A program made the position numbers and the translations under genes. The notes beneath the pieces are model-generated. The model was not told the origin of the DNA. It was given only the letters and a program-made list of their open reading frames with translations, and did not search any database. A DNA stretch of 64,000 nt from Leptidea sinapis (Eukaryota; Arthropoda; Insecta; Lepidoptera; Pieridae): NCBI RefSeq assembly GCF_905404315.1, contig NC_066269.1:6944001-7008000 (forward strand). The letters are read 5' to 3'. Positions within the stretch are counted from its first letter, which is position 1. Each line of letters opens with the position of its first letter. Shown piece after piece: positions 11,000 to 20,640 of this stretch.

Positions 11000-11602
11000 A
11001 TTCAAATTCAAATATTTTTATTCAAAATAGGATTTGACATCACTTATTGAAAGTCAAAAAAAACTACCACCCATTCCAAAATGAATGCCTCAGACCTGAG
11101 TAGAATGGGCGCAACAAACTCAGCGGGCTTTTTTTTCGTTGAATAAATATGTTTACAAAGTAATATTCAACAATTAAACTTATTATTTAATAACCTGAGG
11201 GCGGTCACTCCATTCCCAATCTGTGGTATCATTAAGAAAGTCATTTATGTTATAGTAACCTTTACCACACAAACGTTTTTTAAAAAATCTCTTGTATAAC
11301 GTAATACTTTTGTTTTGAACATTTTCTGGGATCTTGTTGTAAAAGCATATACATCGCCCCACAAAAGACTTACTAACTCGACTAAGCCGAGTAGTAGGCA
11401 TCATAAGTTTATGTCTGTTCCTGGTGTTAACATTATGGTTATGACAGTTTCTGGCAAATTCACTTATGTGCCTATGGACATACATTACATTATCAAGAAT
11501 ATATTGAGAAGCAACAGTCAAGATGTTAATTTCTTTGAATTTTACTCTCAATGATTCTTTAGGACCTAGGTTATAAATAGCGCGAATAGCCCTCTAGTCC
11601 GT
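11000..11602 (-). pseudogene. LINE-C fragment (jockey/CR1-like), C-terminus and 3' UTR
   Basis: On the minus strand a frame from about 11602 to 11183 reads AIRAIYNLGPKESLRVKFKE, NILTVASQYILDNVMYVH, NCHNHNVNTRNRHKLMMP, RLSRVSKSFVGRCICFYNKI and PENVQNKS, ending ...WSDRPQVIK. These are the conserved C-terminal blocks of a jockey/CR1-type LINE common in Lepidoptera. A 3' UTR of about 180 bp follows and ends in the tail TATTTGAATTTGAATTTAG. The frame is intact but only about the last 140 residues remain. Confidence 0.85.
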
Positions 11603-12177
11603 TAATGTTACTCGACAGGAACAAATGCTCGGACATTGTCACATTATTCACTTCTTTCGTATCATTTGATTACTTAATTGTGATTTACGTGTTTTCTCTT
11701 AAGACTCGGGCCCGAGCCAACGGCCTTGAGGAATCGAGCGGAGCTAGGTTTACTCTCCCGTACAAGATTGCCATAGCATAAATTCATAACTAAAAGCATT
11801 TTTAATTTGTTACAAACATGATACAATTTTCTTTACTAAAATAACAAAACTATGTCATGTTAATTAGTATTGATACACAGTTAATAATTTTTCGTACAAT
11901 TTTCATCTAGATTTAATGATTAACATGGCTCCAACTCTGAAAGTTACTTTCATTAATTCTTTTTTCGCAATTAAAGTTAGAATTGTAAAGAAGAAATGAA
12001 TTTTCTTCTCATATTCTGTAAACATATAATTATTTTTTTGTAAAAATAAAAGCTTTATATAAACCGTTAAAAAATGGTTTACTAATAAACTTAACTTGTT
12101 TTAATAAATTTGCCACGATGGAGGTGCGTGTACCCACACATTGATTCATTAACGGAGACCATTATCGAAACAAGTCG
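11603..12177. other. Unit 1 non-coding segment
   Basis: AT-rich. A GC-richer patch at 11700-11760 (GACTCGGGCCCGAGCCAACG) includes the 14-bp palindrome CTCGGGCCCGAG. No gene or known RNA recognised. Confidence 0.35.
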
Positions 12178-12392
12178 CAATGCAGAGCTGCTCGAATTGT
12201 CGGACATCCAGTGCTCTGTGAACGGGTAGTTCACTTGGCGTTGCTTAGAGACATTGCTTCATTGTGTGTCTTCTACCGCATTTATCACCAGGAGTGTTCC
12301 GAAAAGCTGTTTCACCTTCGATTCCTGCCGCAGTGCGGTTTTCAAAGAAATTTTTTCCACATACAACCAACTTATGGAATGAGCTGTGACAT
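12178..12392 (+). pseudogene. LINE-B fragment, cut at the tandem junction
   Basis: The plus strand encodes ASLCVFYRIYHQECSEKLFH, then in a shifted frame FSKKFFPHTTNLWNEL. These are the C-terminal blocks of LINE-B, a LINE whose best local copy (50910-51600, minus) reads RTTKLWNELPCAVFPGRYDM. It stops at GAGCTGTGA where the next block begins, whereas the sister copy at 18131-18435 continues to the 3' tail. Confidence 0.75.
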
Positions 12393-12882
12393 TCAATGGA
12401 CCGCCCACAGCGGATTATATTTGGTCGGTCCAACGCATTGGTGGCCGTCCACGCCCTCTGCTACCCTCCACTTTTCCTTGAACGACAAGGCGCTCAATGC
12501 ACTCACTCTCGCGCCGGGAGACGTGTCCGAAGAACTTAAGAATGCGATTCTGTATTAACACCGAAAGGCGTTGTTTTATGTCAAGTTCTTGGAGAATGGA
12601 GACATTGGTGCGAAACTCGGGCCATGAAACTCCTAGCATTCTCCTCGAGCACCACATCTCCAGAGCATCAATTTTCTTTTTCTCGGCTTGTCGCAACGTC
12701 CACGTCTCTGCAGCGTACCAAAACATGGGAAAAGCAAGTGCTTGGACGAGCCGGATTTTCTTGGCTTTTGTTATGTTTCTGTTCTTCCATATTTTTTCAA
12801 TTTGTCCATCGCAGTTCTTGCTATCGCCATACGGCGCTTTACTTCATCTACGCATCCTCCTTTTTTGTTTTTGTTACTAGAA
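12393..12882 (-). pseudogene. RTE-like LINE fragment, frameshifted copy
   Basis: Same fragment as 6775-7258. One T is lost in the T-run near 12795 (six T here, seven at 7169), which breaks the frame at the IWKNRN-equivalent position, so the open part starts at FWYAAETWTLRQAEKKKID. The 3' side keeps RGRPPMRWTDQI and then a stop, closer to the family consensus than unit 1. Confidence 0.85.
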
Positions 12883-13828
12883 TAGTATAGACTCAGTAAG
12901 TGAAATTGTAGTACTTATTGAGATAAATAAAGTTTCTGAAACTTGATTACATCTGAAATATTTGAAAAATCTCAATTTGTTGGATAAATAGATAGATTTT
13001 AATACCAATTTTGTACAAATCTTTAAATCGATCTCGTGTAGGTAAAGGAGGGTTTTACACAAGTAGATATGTTCGAACAAACTGAGTAACTAAGTTTATT
13101 TATTAAATAGGAAGGCAACGTTGCATACAATAATAATCCTTATTATTAAGCACACTCTTAAATATAATTATACAAGTTGTATACCTCACTTAAGGGCTAA
13201 CTCAACATGCATAATGAACTAAATAACAATGCAATCTTAGATTAAGGATTGGTCTCCGCTGCGCTCCAAATAGATCAAGTTGTCTCGGTATCTAGTTGGA
13301 GCGGCAAAGTGAGGCAAGTAATACTACGCCCAAGTGGTCGTACTCGAGCCAGTCGCGAACAATGTGTGACGTTGACGTACCACATGTTATATTAAACTTT
13401 GCTAATAATAACTAAAATGCCCGATTGCGTACTAAAACTTTATAATAATTAATACAACAAGAAATAAGGAAGTCACATAACATCAGTAAGTAACACGAAG
13501 CGTCTGTTACAAAATTTGAAAGATGCCATTGAGTGTCAAGATGCCACGCACACAAGAACCTTATAGTTTCCGTAATAAAAAAGCTATTGTTCTTAAATAG
13601 TATGGTATCTACTTGGAGAGCAGAAGAGACCCATCCATACAATACATTTTTTTAAACCTTTTAAGTTCTACGCATACATCGTATGATACTCCTACAGATA
13701 ACAAGCAACACTTCAGCAATCCATTTGTAAATAATTCAATTAGAGAGCATTAATTACTAATCGTGTAATACGGCAACAGTTCACCTATAAATCCCGGCTT
13801 TATACGTACTTAGATATAATAGTAATAC
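12883..13828. other. Unit 2 non-coding segment with unit-specific insertion
   Basis: Equivalent to 7259-8176. At about 13250-13318 it has an extra stretch starting GGTCTCCGCTGCGCTCCAAA and ending TAGTTGGAGCGGCAAAG, which is self-complementary and missing from unit 1. Module F is at 13522-13610. Confidence 0.55.
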
Positions 13829-14163
13829 ATATAATAAGACAAGGGAAAAGGAATCAAGGAAGACAATCCATTAGATGGGAAGATGATTTTAAAAAAGTGG
13901 CTCGACCAACGTGGAGACGATCTGCTCTGGACAGATCACAATGGAAATTTCTGGAGGAGACCTACGTCGGAAGACAAGCGAACGATGTAGAAGATTAAGA
14001 ATATCACTTATATTAGATTTTTACTTAGATTAGAATATTATTTTGATTATTATTACTTAGATTAGAATATTACTTAGATTAGAATATTATTGAATATATA
14101 TATTGTACGAATCTTACATTGTTTGCAATAAAGGCTTATTCATTCATTCATTCATTCATTCAT
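13829..14163 (+). mobile_element. LINE-G 3' end, unit 2 copy
   Basis: Matches 8177-8489 with few substitutions (for example a Pro in VARPTWRR). Its terminal ATTC repeat is expanded to seven ATTC/ATTCA steps (14139-14163) against three in unit 1, showing slippage after duplication. Confidence 0.75.
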
Positions 14164-14626
14164 ATAATAATACATCGTTACTCTTTCAACAATTAATATT
14201 TTTCATTGCTGTCTGAGTAGGAGATGCCATAATTTACTTATTCATAATTTTTGAGATTTAGTCAACAGAGAGGTATAGATAATTTATACGTCTAGATAGA
14301 GTCTGTTGCTGTTAGACAACCGATAAAAACAAGCCAGGAATATTAGTTCAGTGTGCGTGTTAAGCTACGTTGACACTCGCGATTTGTATGACACTTTGAG
14401 TTAGTGTGCGTGGTTTGCTCAAAATGAAGGTTAGTTCTAAAGTCTAATTTTATCGACGTTTTCTCAGCTGTCAAAGTCTATCTAGACCTATAAATGATCT
14501 AATCAAATCACATTGATCTTTTCAGGAGTAATAAATATGTACCAAATTAAAAGTAGAAATATAAAATATATACCACATTAGCAGTAAGAATATAATATAT
14601 GCCATATTATATATATATTCTAGACA
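14164..14626. other. Unit 2 non-coding segment
   Basis: Equivalent of 8490-8974; short deletions near 14458 and 14605. No gene. Confidence 0.35.
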
Positions 14627-15310
14627 AGCTGAAACGGCAAACGTTGTATCAAATGTCATACGAGTATGTAATAAAATGACATAGCCTGAATTATTTGTAT
14701 TGCGGTTATATAGCTATTACTAAGTCAAAAAATAATCGGCATTGGTAATCACCAACTTAACATATACGAAAACCTCCTCCGAAACACACTTTAAGGATGA
14801 AACGGAATATGTTACGAAAATGAAGGACGTTTTTATCCAAGAAGAGGGGAGGGAGATTGAGTCTGATTGAGATAGACTGAGAAAATGCGAATGTAGCATG
14901 AAGCAGACGGTACCGCTATGAAGTAAAACAACTTCACTTTTAGCGTTGTAACATGCAGGTTTAGCGCGCGGCCGCTAGTAAGTAGAACATCTCCTCTACT
15001 AGCTTTGTATCGTGCAGGTTTTAATGAGTAATAATAATTAGTAAAACATCTAATAATTTCTAAGATTGACAAAAATCAATTGGTTTAGAGAACAGATTAG
15101 GAAAATTATTAATATAAACGAGATTTAAGAATTGGTTTTCACAAATAAGTTTCACTTCTGACATGTGTACCTTGTACGCACGCCATTTTTTGTGTTTTAT
15201 ACATATTGTGGGTGAAAAGTCGAAACGTAAATATTTATATATTAAGGGAATGAAGAATTAATTTAACATTTGGGATATTGTAAGACAGGCCTTTTATAAG
15301 ATAGTTAAGG
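14627..15310 (-). mobile_element. Helitron-like element, unit 2 copy
   Basis: Counterpart of 8975-9660. The terminus reads CAAGCTGAAACGGCAAACGT, with ACCC changed to AAAC in the otherwise conserved GGGTCAGC motif, so this end is damaged relative to unit 1. Confidence 0.5.
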
Positions 15311-15317
15311 TTTATGA

Positions 15318-16001
15318 ATGAATTCTAATTTGGACTATGTAAATGACACCCATGAAGAAAATTTTGTAGATTTCATTGGCGCCATCATGGATTTCGATTT
15401 TGACCCGCTATTCGTTATTGTTGACCCCAAAAACCATGAAAATGACAGCCATGATAAGAAGTTGGTAAATTTCATAGTCGCCATCTTGAATTTCGATTTT
15501 GACCCGATATTCGATATTGTTGACCCCGAAAACCATGAAAATAACACCCATGAAGAGAAGTTGGTAAATTTCACAGGCGCCATCTTGGGTTTAGATTTTG
15601 ACCCGATATTCGTTATTGTTGACCCCGAAAACCATGAAAATGACACCCATGAGGAGAAGTTGGTAAATTTCACAGGCGCCATCTTGGATTTCGATTTTGA
15701 CCCGATATTCGTTATTGTTGATCCCGAAAACCATGAAAATGACACCCATGAAGAGAAGTTGGTAAATTTCATAGGCGCCATCTTGGATTTCGATTTTGAC
15801 CTAATATTCGTTATTGTTGACCCCGAAAACCATGAAACTGACAGCCATGAAGAGAAGTTGGTAAAATTCATAGGCGTCATCTTGGATTTCGATTTTGACC
15901 CGATATTCGCTATTGTTGACCCCGAAAACCATGAAAATGACACCCATGAAGAGAAGTTGGTCAATTTCATAGGCGCCATCTTGGATTTCGATTTAATATA
16001 G
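15318..16001 (+). CDS. Hypothetical 227-residue frame across the 99-bp array, unit 2
   Basis: The frame matches the one at 9669-10337 through residue ~204 with scattered substitutions (for example IGAIM for IGTIM, FDPIF for FDRIF), then adds one more repeat and ends ...AILDFDLI. Stop codons have not entered either copy. With no domain, no visible promoter and openness explained by the 99-bp period, coding status stays unproven. Confidence 0.2.
   Translation: MNSNLDYVNDTHEENFVDFIGAIMDFDFDPLFVIVDPKNHENDSHDKKLVNFIVAILNFDFDPIFDIVDPENHENNTHEEKLVNFTGAILGLDFDPIFVIVDPENHENDTHEEKLVNFTGAILDFDFDPIFVIVDPENHENDTHEEKLVNFIGAILDFDFDLIFVIVDPENHETDSHEEKLVKFIGVILDFDFDPIFAIVDPENHENDTHEEKLVNFIGAILDFDLI
15333..15997. 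repeat. 99-bp minisatellite, unit 2 (about 7 copies)
   Basis: Repeat starts at 15432, 15531, 15630, 15729, 15828 and 15927, with the last unit breaking off at TTTCGATTTAATATAG. It contains one repeat more than unit 1. Confidence 0.97.
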
Positions 16002-16226
16002 ATGTTATTTATTTACAGATGAACTTATAAATCACTAATTCTTCAAAAAAATACAGAAACATAATTTATTGAAAATCTGACTGCGTACAAAATATATAAA
16101 GTATCAAAGACAGTATTGTATAGCTTATAAAAAATATTCATGTTCGTACAGCGATCTTTCCGAGTACGAGCTGCTGCTTATAACCGATACAGTGTCTACC
16201 CACGACGGCGGCCAAGCGCGGACTGA
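15932..16226. other. 295-bp segment present only in unit 2
   Basis: Flanked on the left by GAAAACCA and on the right by GGTTATTTCGATAG, which are directly joined in unit 1. It contains most of the seventh 99-bp repeat plus about 230 bp of unique sequence with a GC-rich end (CGACGGCGGCCAAGCGCGGA). A deletion in unit 1 is the simpler explanation because the unit 1 array is cut mid-repeat. Confidence 0.9.
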
Positions 16227-16952
16227 GGTTATTTCGATAGATCTTTCTGTGCAATGCGTACGGAGAGACAAAAAAAAATAACCCTTAATACCACACTATA
16301 AAGCTCATGCTTATCAGAAAAATATGTGAATTTTTGACGATTCATATTTATTTTTTTCTGAGATTATTTATAAAATATTCATTAATTTATTTCCCGTGTT
16401 TTTGAAAATATTATATCTGCTTTTATTACATAATTTTTAAGAGCCAAAATTGGGAAAGTAGTAGCGGAAAACTGATCCTGGATGAAGCCCCATTTTGTGT
16501 GAAGCGGTAACGGAAAATCGTTTTTACGCCACAAAATATCAAAATTTCAAAGCAAACATTTCCCGCTAATTGGAGATAAAGAAGTAATCTATTTGTGGCA
16601 ATTTTTAGTTTTGTGAGACTTAGTTTCATTTCATCACAAACTCTACCGAAAAATATCTTATTTTTGTCGGATTCGTAAACGCGTCCTTAAGTATGATTCC
16701 GAACGGTTAAGTAATTAAAAAAAAACTGGCTCTCCATTTACATATTATATATGTTACTAGAGATGAATAATGTGTGCCAAATTTGGCAAGCATATTATAC
16801 GCCTAATCAGCAGAAAAAGTATTTGCTAATTTAAATAATCTGTATCGTCCTTTAGTGACTATTTTGAGTAAATAAACCAGTCGTCGTATTACTGAAATGT
16901 TTTCGAAATATCCACGGCCACCATCCATACTATAAGGTTTTACAAATTTGCT
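16227..16952. other. Unit 2 non-coding segment
   Basis: Equivalent of 10283-10999 with a 7-bp AAACGCG insertion near 16677. No gene. Confidence 0.35.
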
Positions 16953-17557
16953 AAATTCAAATTCAAATATTTTTATTCAAAATAGGATTTGACATCACTT
17001 ATTGAAAGTCAAAAAAACTACCACCCATTCCAAAATGAATGCCTCAGACCTGAGTAGAATGGGCGCAACAAACTCAGCGGGCTTTTTTTTTCGTTGAATA
17101 AATATGTTTACAAAGTAATATTCAACAATTAAACTTATTATTTAATAACCTGAGGGCGGTCACTCCATTCCCAATCTGTGGTATCATTAAGAAAGTCATT
17201 TATGTTATAGTAACCTTTACCACACAAACGTTTTTTAAAAAATCTCTTGTATAACGTAATACTTTTGTTTTGAACATTTTCTGGGATCTTGTTGTAAAAG
17301 CATATACATCGCCCCACAAAAGACTTACTAACTCGACTAAGCCGAGTAGTAGGCATCATAAGTTTATGTCTGTTCCTGGTGTTAACATTATGGTTATGAC
17401 AGTTTCTGGCAAATTCACTTATGTGCCTATGGACATACATTACATTATCAAGAATATATTGAGAAGCAACAGTCAAGATGTTAATTTCTTTGAATTTTAC
17501 TCTCAATGATTCTTTAGGACCTAGGTTATAAATAGCGCGAATAGCCCTCTAGTCCGT
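16953..17557 (-). pseudogene. LINE-C fragment, unit 2 copy
   Basis: The 122-residue C-terminal frame (17138-17506) is identical in translation to the unit 1 copy at 11183-11551, so this is among the least diverged parts of the duplication. The 3' tail is also retained. Confidence 0.85.
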
Positions 17558-18130
17558 TAATGTTACTCGACAGGAACAAATGCTCGGACATTGTCACATT
17601 ATTCACTTCTTTCGTATCATTTGATTACTTAATTGTGATTTACGTGTTTTCTCTTAAGACTCGGGCCCGAGCCAACGGCCTTGAGGAATCGAGCGGAGCT
17701 AGGTTTACTCTCCCGTACAAGATTGCCATAGCATAAATTCATAACTAAAAGCATTTTTAATTTGTTACAAACATGATACAATTTTCTTTACTAAAATAAC
17801 AAAACTATGTCATGTTAATTAGTATTGATACACAGTTAATAATTTTTCGTACAATTTTCATCTAGATTGAATGATTAACATGGCTCCAACTCTGAAATTT
17901 ACTTTCATTAATTTTTTTTCGCAATTAAAGTTAGAATTGTAAAGAAGAAATGAATTTTCTTCTCATATTCTGTAAACATATAATTATTTTTTTGTAAAAA
18001 TAAAAGCTTTATATAAACCCTTAAAAATGGTTTACTAATAAACTTGACTTGTTTTAATAAATTTGCCACGATAGAGGTGCGTGTACCCACACATTGATTC
18101 ATTAACGGAGACCATTATCGAAACAAGTCG
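17558..18130. other. Unit 2 non-coding segment
   Basis: Equivalent of 11603-12177, again with the CTCGGGCCCGAG palindrome. No gene. Confidence 0.35.
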
Positions 18131-18435
18131 CAATGCAGAGCTGCTCGAATTGTCGGACATCCAGTGCTCTGTGAACGGGTAGTTCACTTGGCGTTGCTTA
18201 GAGACATTGCTTCATTGTGTGTCTTCTACCGCATTTATCACCAGGAGTGTTCCGAAAAGCTGTTTCACTTTCGATTCCTGCCGCAGTGCGGTTTTCAAAG
18301 AAATTTTTTCCACATACAACCAAGTTATGGAATGAGCTGTGATTTCTGTGGAGTTGCAAGAGAATGTGGACGAGGGTGATCACTTAGCACCAGGGTTCCC
18401 GTTCACTCGTTTGTCCTCATCCATAAAAAAAAGTC
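18131..18435 (+). pseudogene. LINE-B fragment with complete 3' tail
   Basis: Continues past the point where the unit 1 copy is cut: GGAGTTGCAAGAGAATGTGG, GGTGATCACTTAGCACCAGG and a CCATAAAAAAAAG tail. A segment encoding the CAVFPGRYDMGTFKK part is deleted between GAGCTGTGA and TTTCTG. This shows the duplicated block ended inside LINE-B and that the right flank is the original element. Confidence 0.75.
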
Positions 18436-18486
18436 AATAAGGGACCCATTATGTCATATTAACGATGCGTGACCAATTTAGATTAT

Positions 18487-18802
18487 TGTTTTTATGATCA
18501 TCATTAGGGACGAGACGAGCAGGACTTTCAGCTGATGGTGATTGATACGCACTACCCATTACAATGCTGTGCCGCTCAGGATTCTTGAAACAACCCAAAA
18601 ATTCTGATTGGCACCGCAATTGCGCTCGTCACCTTGAGACATAAGATGTTAAGTCTCATTTGCCCAGTAACTTCACTAGCTACGTCGCCCTTCAGACCGA
18701 AACACAGTAATGCTTACACATTACTGTTTCACGGCAGTAATAGGCCCCGTTGTGGTACCTATAATCTAGGCGGCATCCTGTGCAAAGGAGTCTCCCACTG
18801 GT
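18487..18802 (+). mobile_element. Rep-A copy 2
   Basis: Contains GGGACGAGACGAGCAGGACT, GAGACATAAGATGTTAAGTC and the end TCTCCCACTGGT. The T-run and ATGAAAATA start is altered to ATGATCATCATTA. Confidence 0.85.
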
Positions 18803-19111
18803 GATTTGTAAATGTGTGCGTTAGCAAGTGGTTTGCTAGTTTAATAATCAAAAATACTAAGGAGTTAATTCCAAGCGTGAATGGCATTTAATGACTTGTA
18901 AATACAGTAACAATAGATTCGCTATCCCTTTCTATCTTTCTGTATTCGGGTTGGAGATGCTTTCTCTCGCACGCTTTATTCGTTTATACACTAAAATATT
19001 GTAAGTCTGTAGTAACAACGACCAAACAAGGTTGCGGTAACAGAGATTGATGAAAGTCGACGAATTAGTGGTTTCAGCTACTTTAATTGTTTTATGCATT
19101 TATCTTATTTA
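18803..19111. other. Intergenic
   Basis: No feature recognised. Confidence 0.3.
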
Positions 19112-19434
19112 TCTTTCTAATATATAAAATACTCGTGCCATGGTGTTAAACTTTGAACTCCTCCGAAACGGCATGACCTATTCTCATGAAATTATGAGTG
19201 CATATTGGGTAGGTCTGAGGATCGGACTACATCTATTTTTCATCCCCCTAAATGTTAAGGGTGGTCCACACGAATATTCTTTTTAATTTTTAGACATTTT
19301 TGTTAAAATTTGTTTGATTATGAGTCAACATTAAAAAATACATACAATTTCAAATTTTCACCCATCTACGATCAACAGTTACTTTTGTATCGCGATTTTA
19401 ATATCGGCAATACAACGTTTGCTGGGTCAGCTAG
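19112..19434 (+). mobile_element. Helitron-like non-autonomous element, family 1
   Basis: Starts with TC and TTTCTAATATATAAAATACT and ends ACAACGTTTGCTGGGTCAGC then TAG, matching the 5'-TC / CTAG-3' rule of Helitrons. The interior (ACTCCTCCGAAACGGCATGA) is shared with 5380-5625 (minus). No ORF. Confidence 0.7.
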
Positions 19435-19795
19435 TAATATATATAAATCTTGTATCCTGATGTTTGTTTTTCAGTGAACTCCTTAACTAATGGATGGATT
19501 TAATGGGGATTACTTCATGGAATGCAGTTTAGTCCAACTTGAGAGATAGGATAGTTTTTATTTCGATTTGGGAACCATAATTATTTTTATTTCCAATATT
19601 TGTTTTGTATGGACATATTTTCTATGAGAGAATTTATTGACGTATGGTTTAACAGTTCTGCTGTGAAACAATTTCATTATAACAACAGGCAGCATATTTT
19701 ACGAAATAATTCTTGATATTATGTAATAGGTTAATATTTGAATAATTCAATATTTTATTTATTATGTACAGAACATTGTCTGTCGGGTCAGCTAA
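19435..19795 (+). mobile_element. Helitron-like non-autonomous element, family 2
   Basis: Directly abuts the previous element. The interior GGATTACTTCATGGAATGCA and ATTTTCTATGAGAGAATTTA and the end TGTCTGTCGGGTCAGCTAA recur at 41559-41920 (minus), 49877-50244 (plus) and 58862-59040 (minus, partial). Confidence 0.75.
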
Positions 19796-20418
19796 CACTT
19801 TTATATACTAGTTTTAAGAACATTTTGGAAGTGGTGATGTCAGTTTAGTATCAATTTATAAATGATACTAATTTATAAAAAAAAAATTTAAAACAAAAGT
19901 GTTTCAAAGAAATATAAAAAAAGTGTTTACAGAATTTATTAAACTATAAACTACTTACTAGTTTCATGGTAAGTGATATTCAAATGGAAATAATTTACAC
20001 TTCCGTCTTCAAACAATGTAAGTTTTACACGTAGACCTCATAATCTCAAATCACTTCCAAAAAAAAAGTGATGGAAATATATAATATTATTATGTGTCGG
20101 TGAAGATGATAAAAGTTGTATTTGATTATTCACAATTGTTTTTAGTCTGATTGTATTTATTTGGATGAGTATTAAACGACTTTACATTTTGTTATTTATT
20201 TCCGGGGCAGATTCCTACACTTTACAATAAAAATGACCACCTCACAAGCTTGTATACTAGAGTATCCACCTGCCGAGCAACAGTTAGTGTGATTTCTATT
20301 TCGTGTCTCGGACCTTAACCCACTTAAAGATCAGACTCGCCTTGTGCAAATCAAATTTCACGCCCCAACGACTCGATGTCTGTTCAATGCAAATAATGAA
20401 ACCAATTTCACAAAACGA
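19796..20418. other. Downstream flank of the secreted-protein gene
   Basis: No gene recognised. AT-rich, with a second TTTATT at several sites that could also serve as minus-strand polyadenylation signals. Confidence 0.35.
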
Positions 20419-20424
20419 TTTATT
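20419..20424 (-). terminator. Candidate polyadenylation signal AATAAA
   Basis: TTTATT on the plus strand reads AATAAA on the minus strand, about 217 bp after the stop codon of the gene at 20641-22635. It is the first clean AATAAA after the stop; the cleavage site itself cannot be placed. Confidence 0.45.
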
Positions 20425-20640
20425 AAGAAACTTAATATACAATAATTGCTTAGCGCTAATTATAAAAAATAGAAATAATAACAAATTATGTACACAGACT
20501 CTTGCGATCACAGTTTGCTGTTACGTTGCGGTGCCGCACCGGAACTATGCGAGTCGCGAGGAACAGGGAGAGGCAAGTGCGTATGAGATAGGTTTCAATA
20601 AATAATTTAGTTTATGGCGATGCCCTACGAGGCAAGACGA

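Larger units (their letters stand above)
6774..12392. repeat. Composite tandem block, unit 1 (~5.6 kb)
   Basis: The whole interval is repeated head-to-tail at 12393-18345. Offsets between matching landmarks are 5624-5658 bp before the minisatellite and about 5944-5955 bp after it; most of the difference is a 295-bp segment present only in unit 2. Components keep the same order and strand in both units. Unit 1 ends inside a LINE-B copy at GAGCTGTGA, where unit 2 starts. Confidence 0.95.
12393..18345. repeat. Composite tandem block, unit 2 (~5.95 kb)
   Basis: Near-identical copy of 6774-12392. Visible differences: a ~60-bp insertion near 13250; loss of a short GACGT-type stretch near 14458; an ATTC expansion at 14143-14163; a 295-bp segment at 15932-16226; and an AAACGCG insertion at 16677. 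The left edge shares ATTCAATGGAC with the left edge of unit 1, suggesting where the duplication joined. Confidence 0.95.

Noticed and set aside
9684..15997. CRISPR array
   Set aside because: Repeats are directly contiguous 99-mers without unique spacers, and the sequence is clearly from an animal genome.
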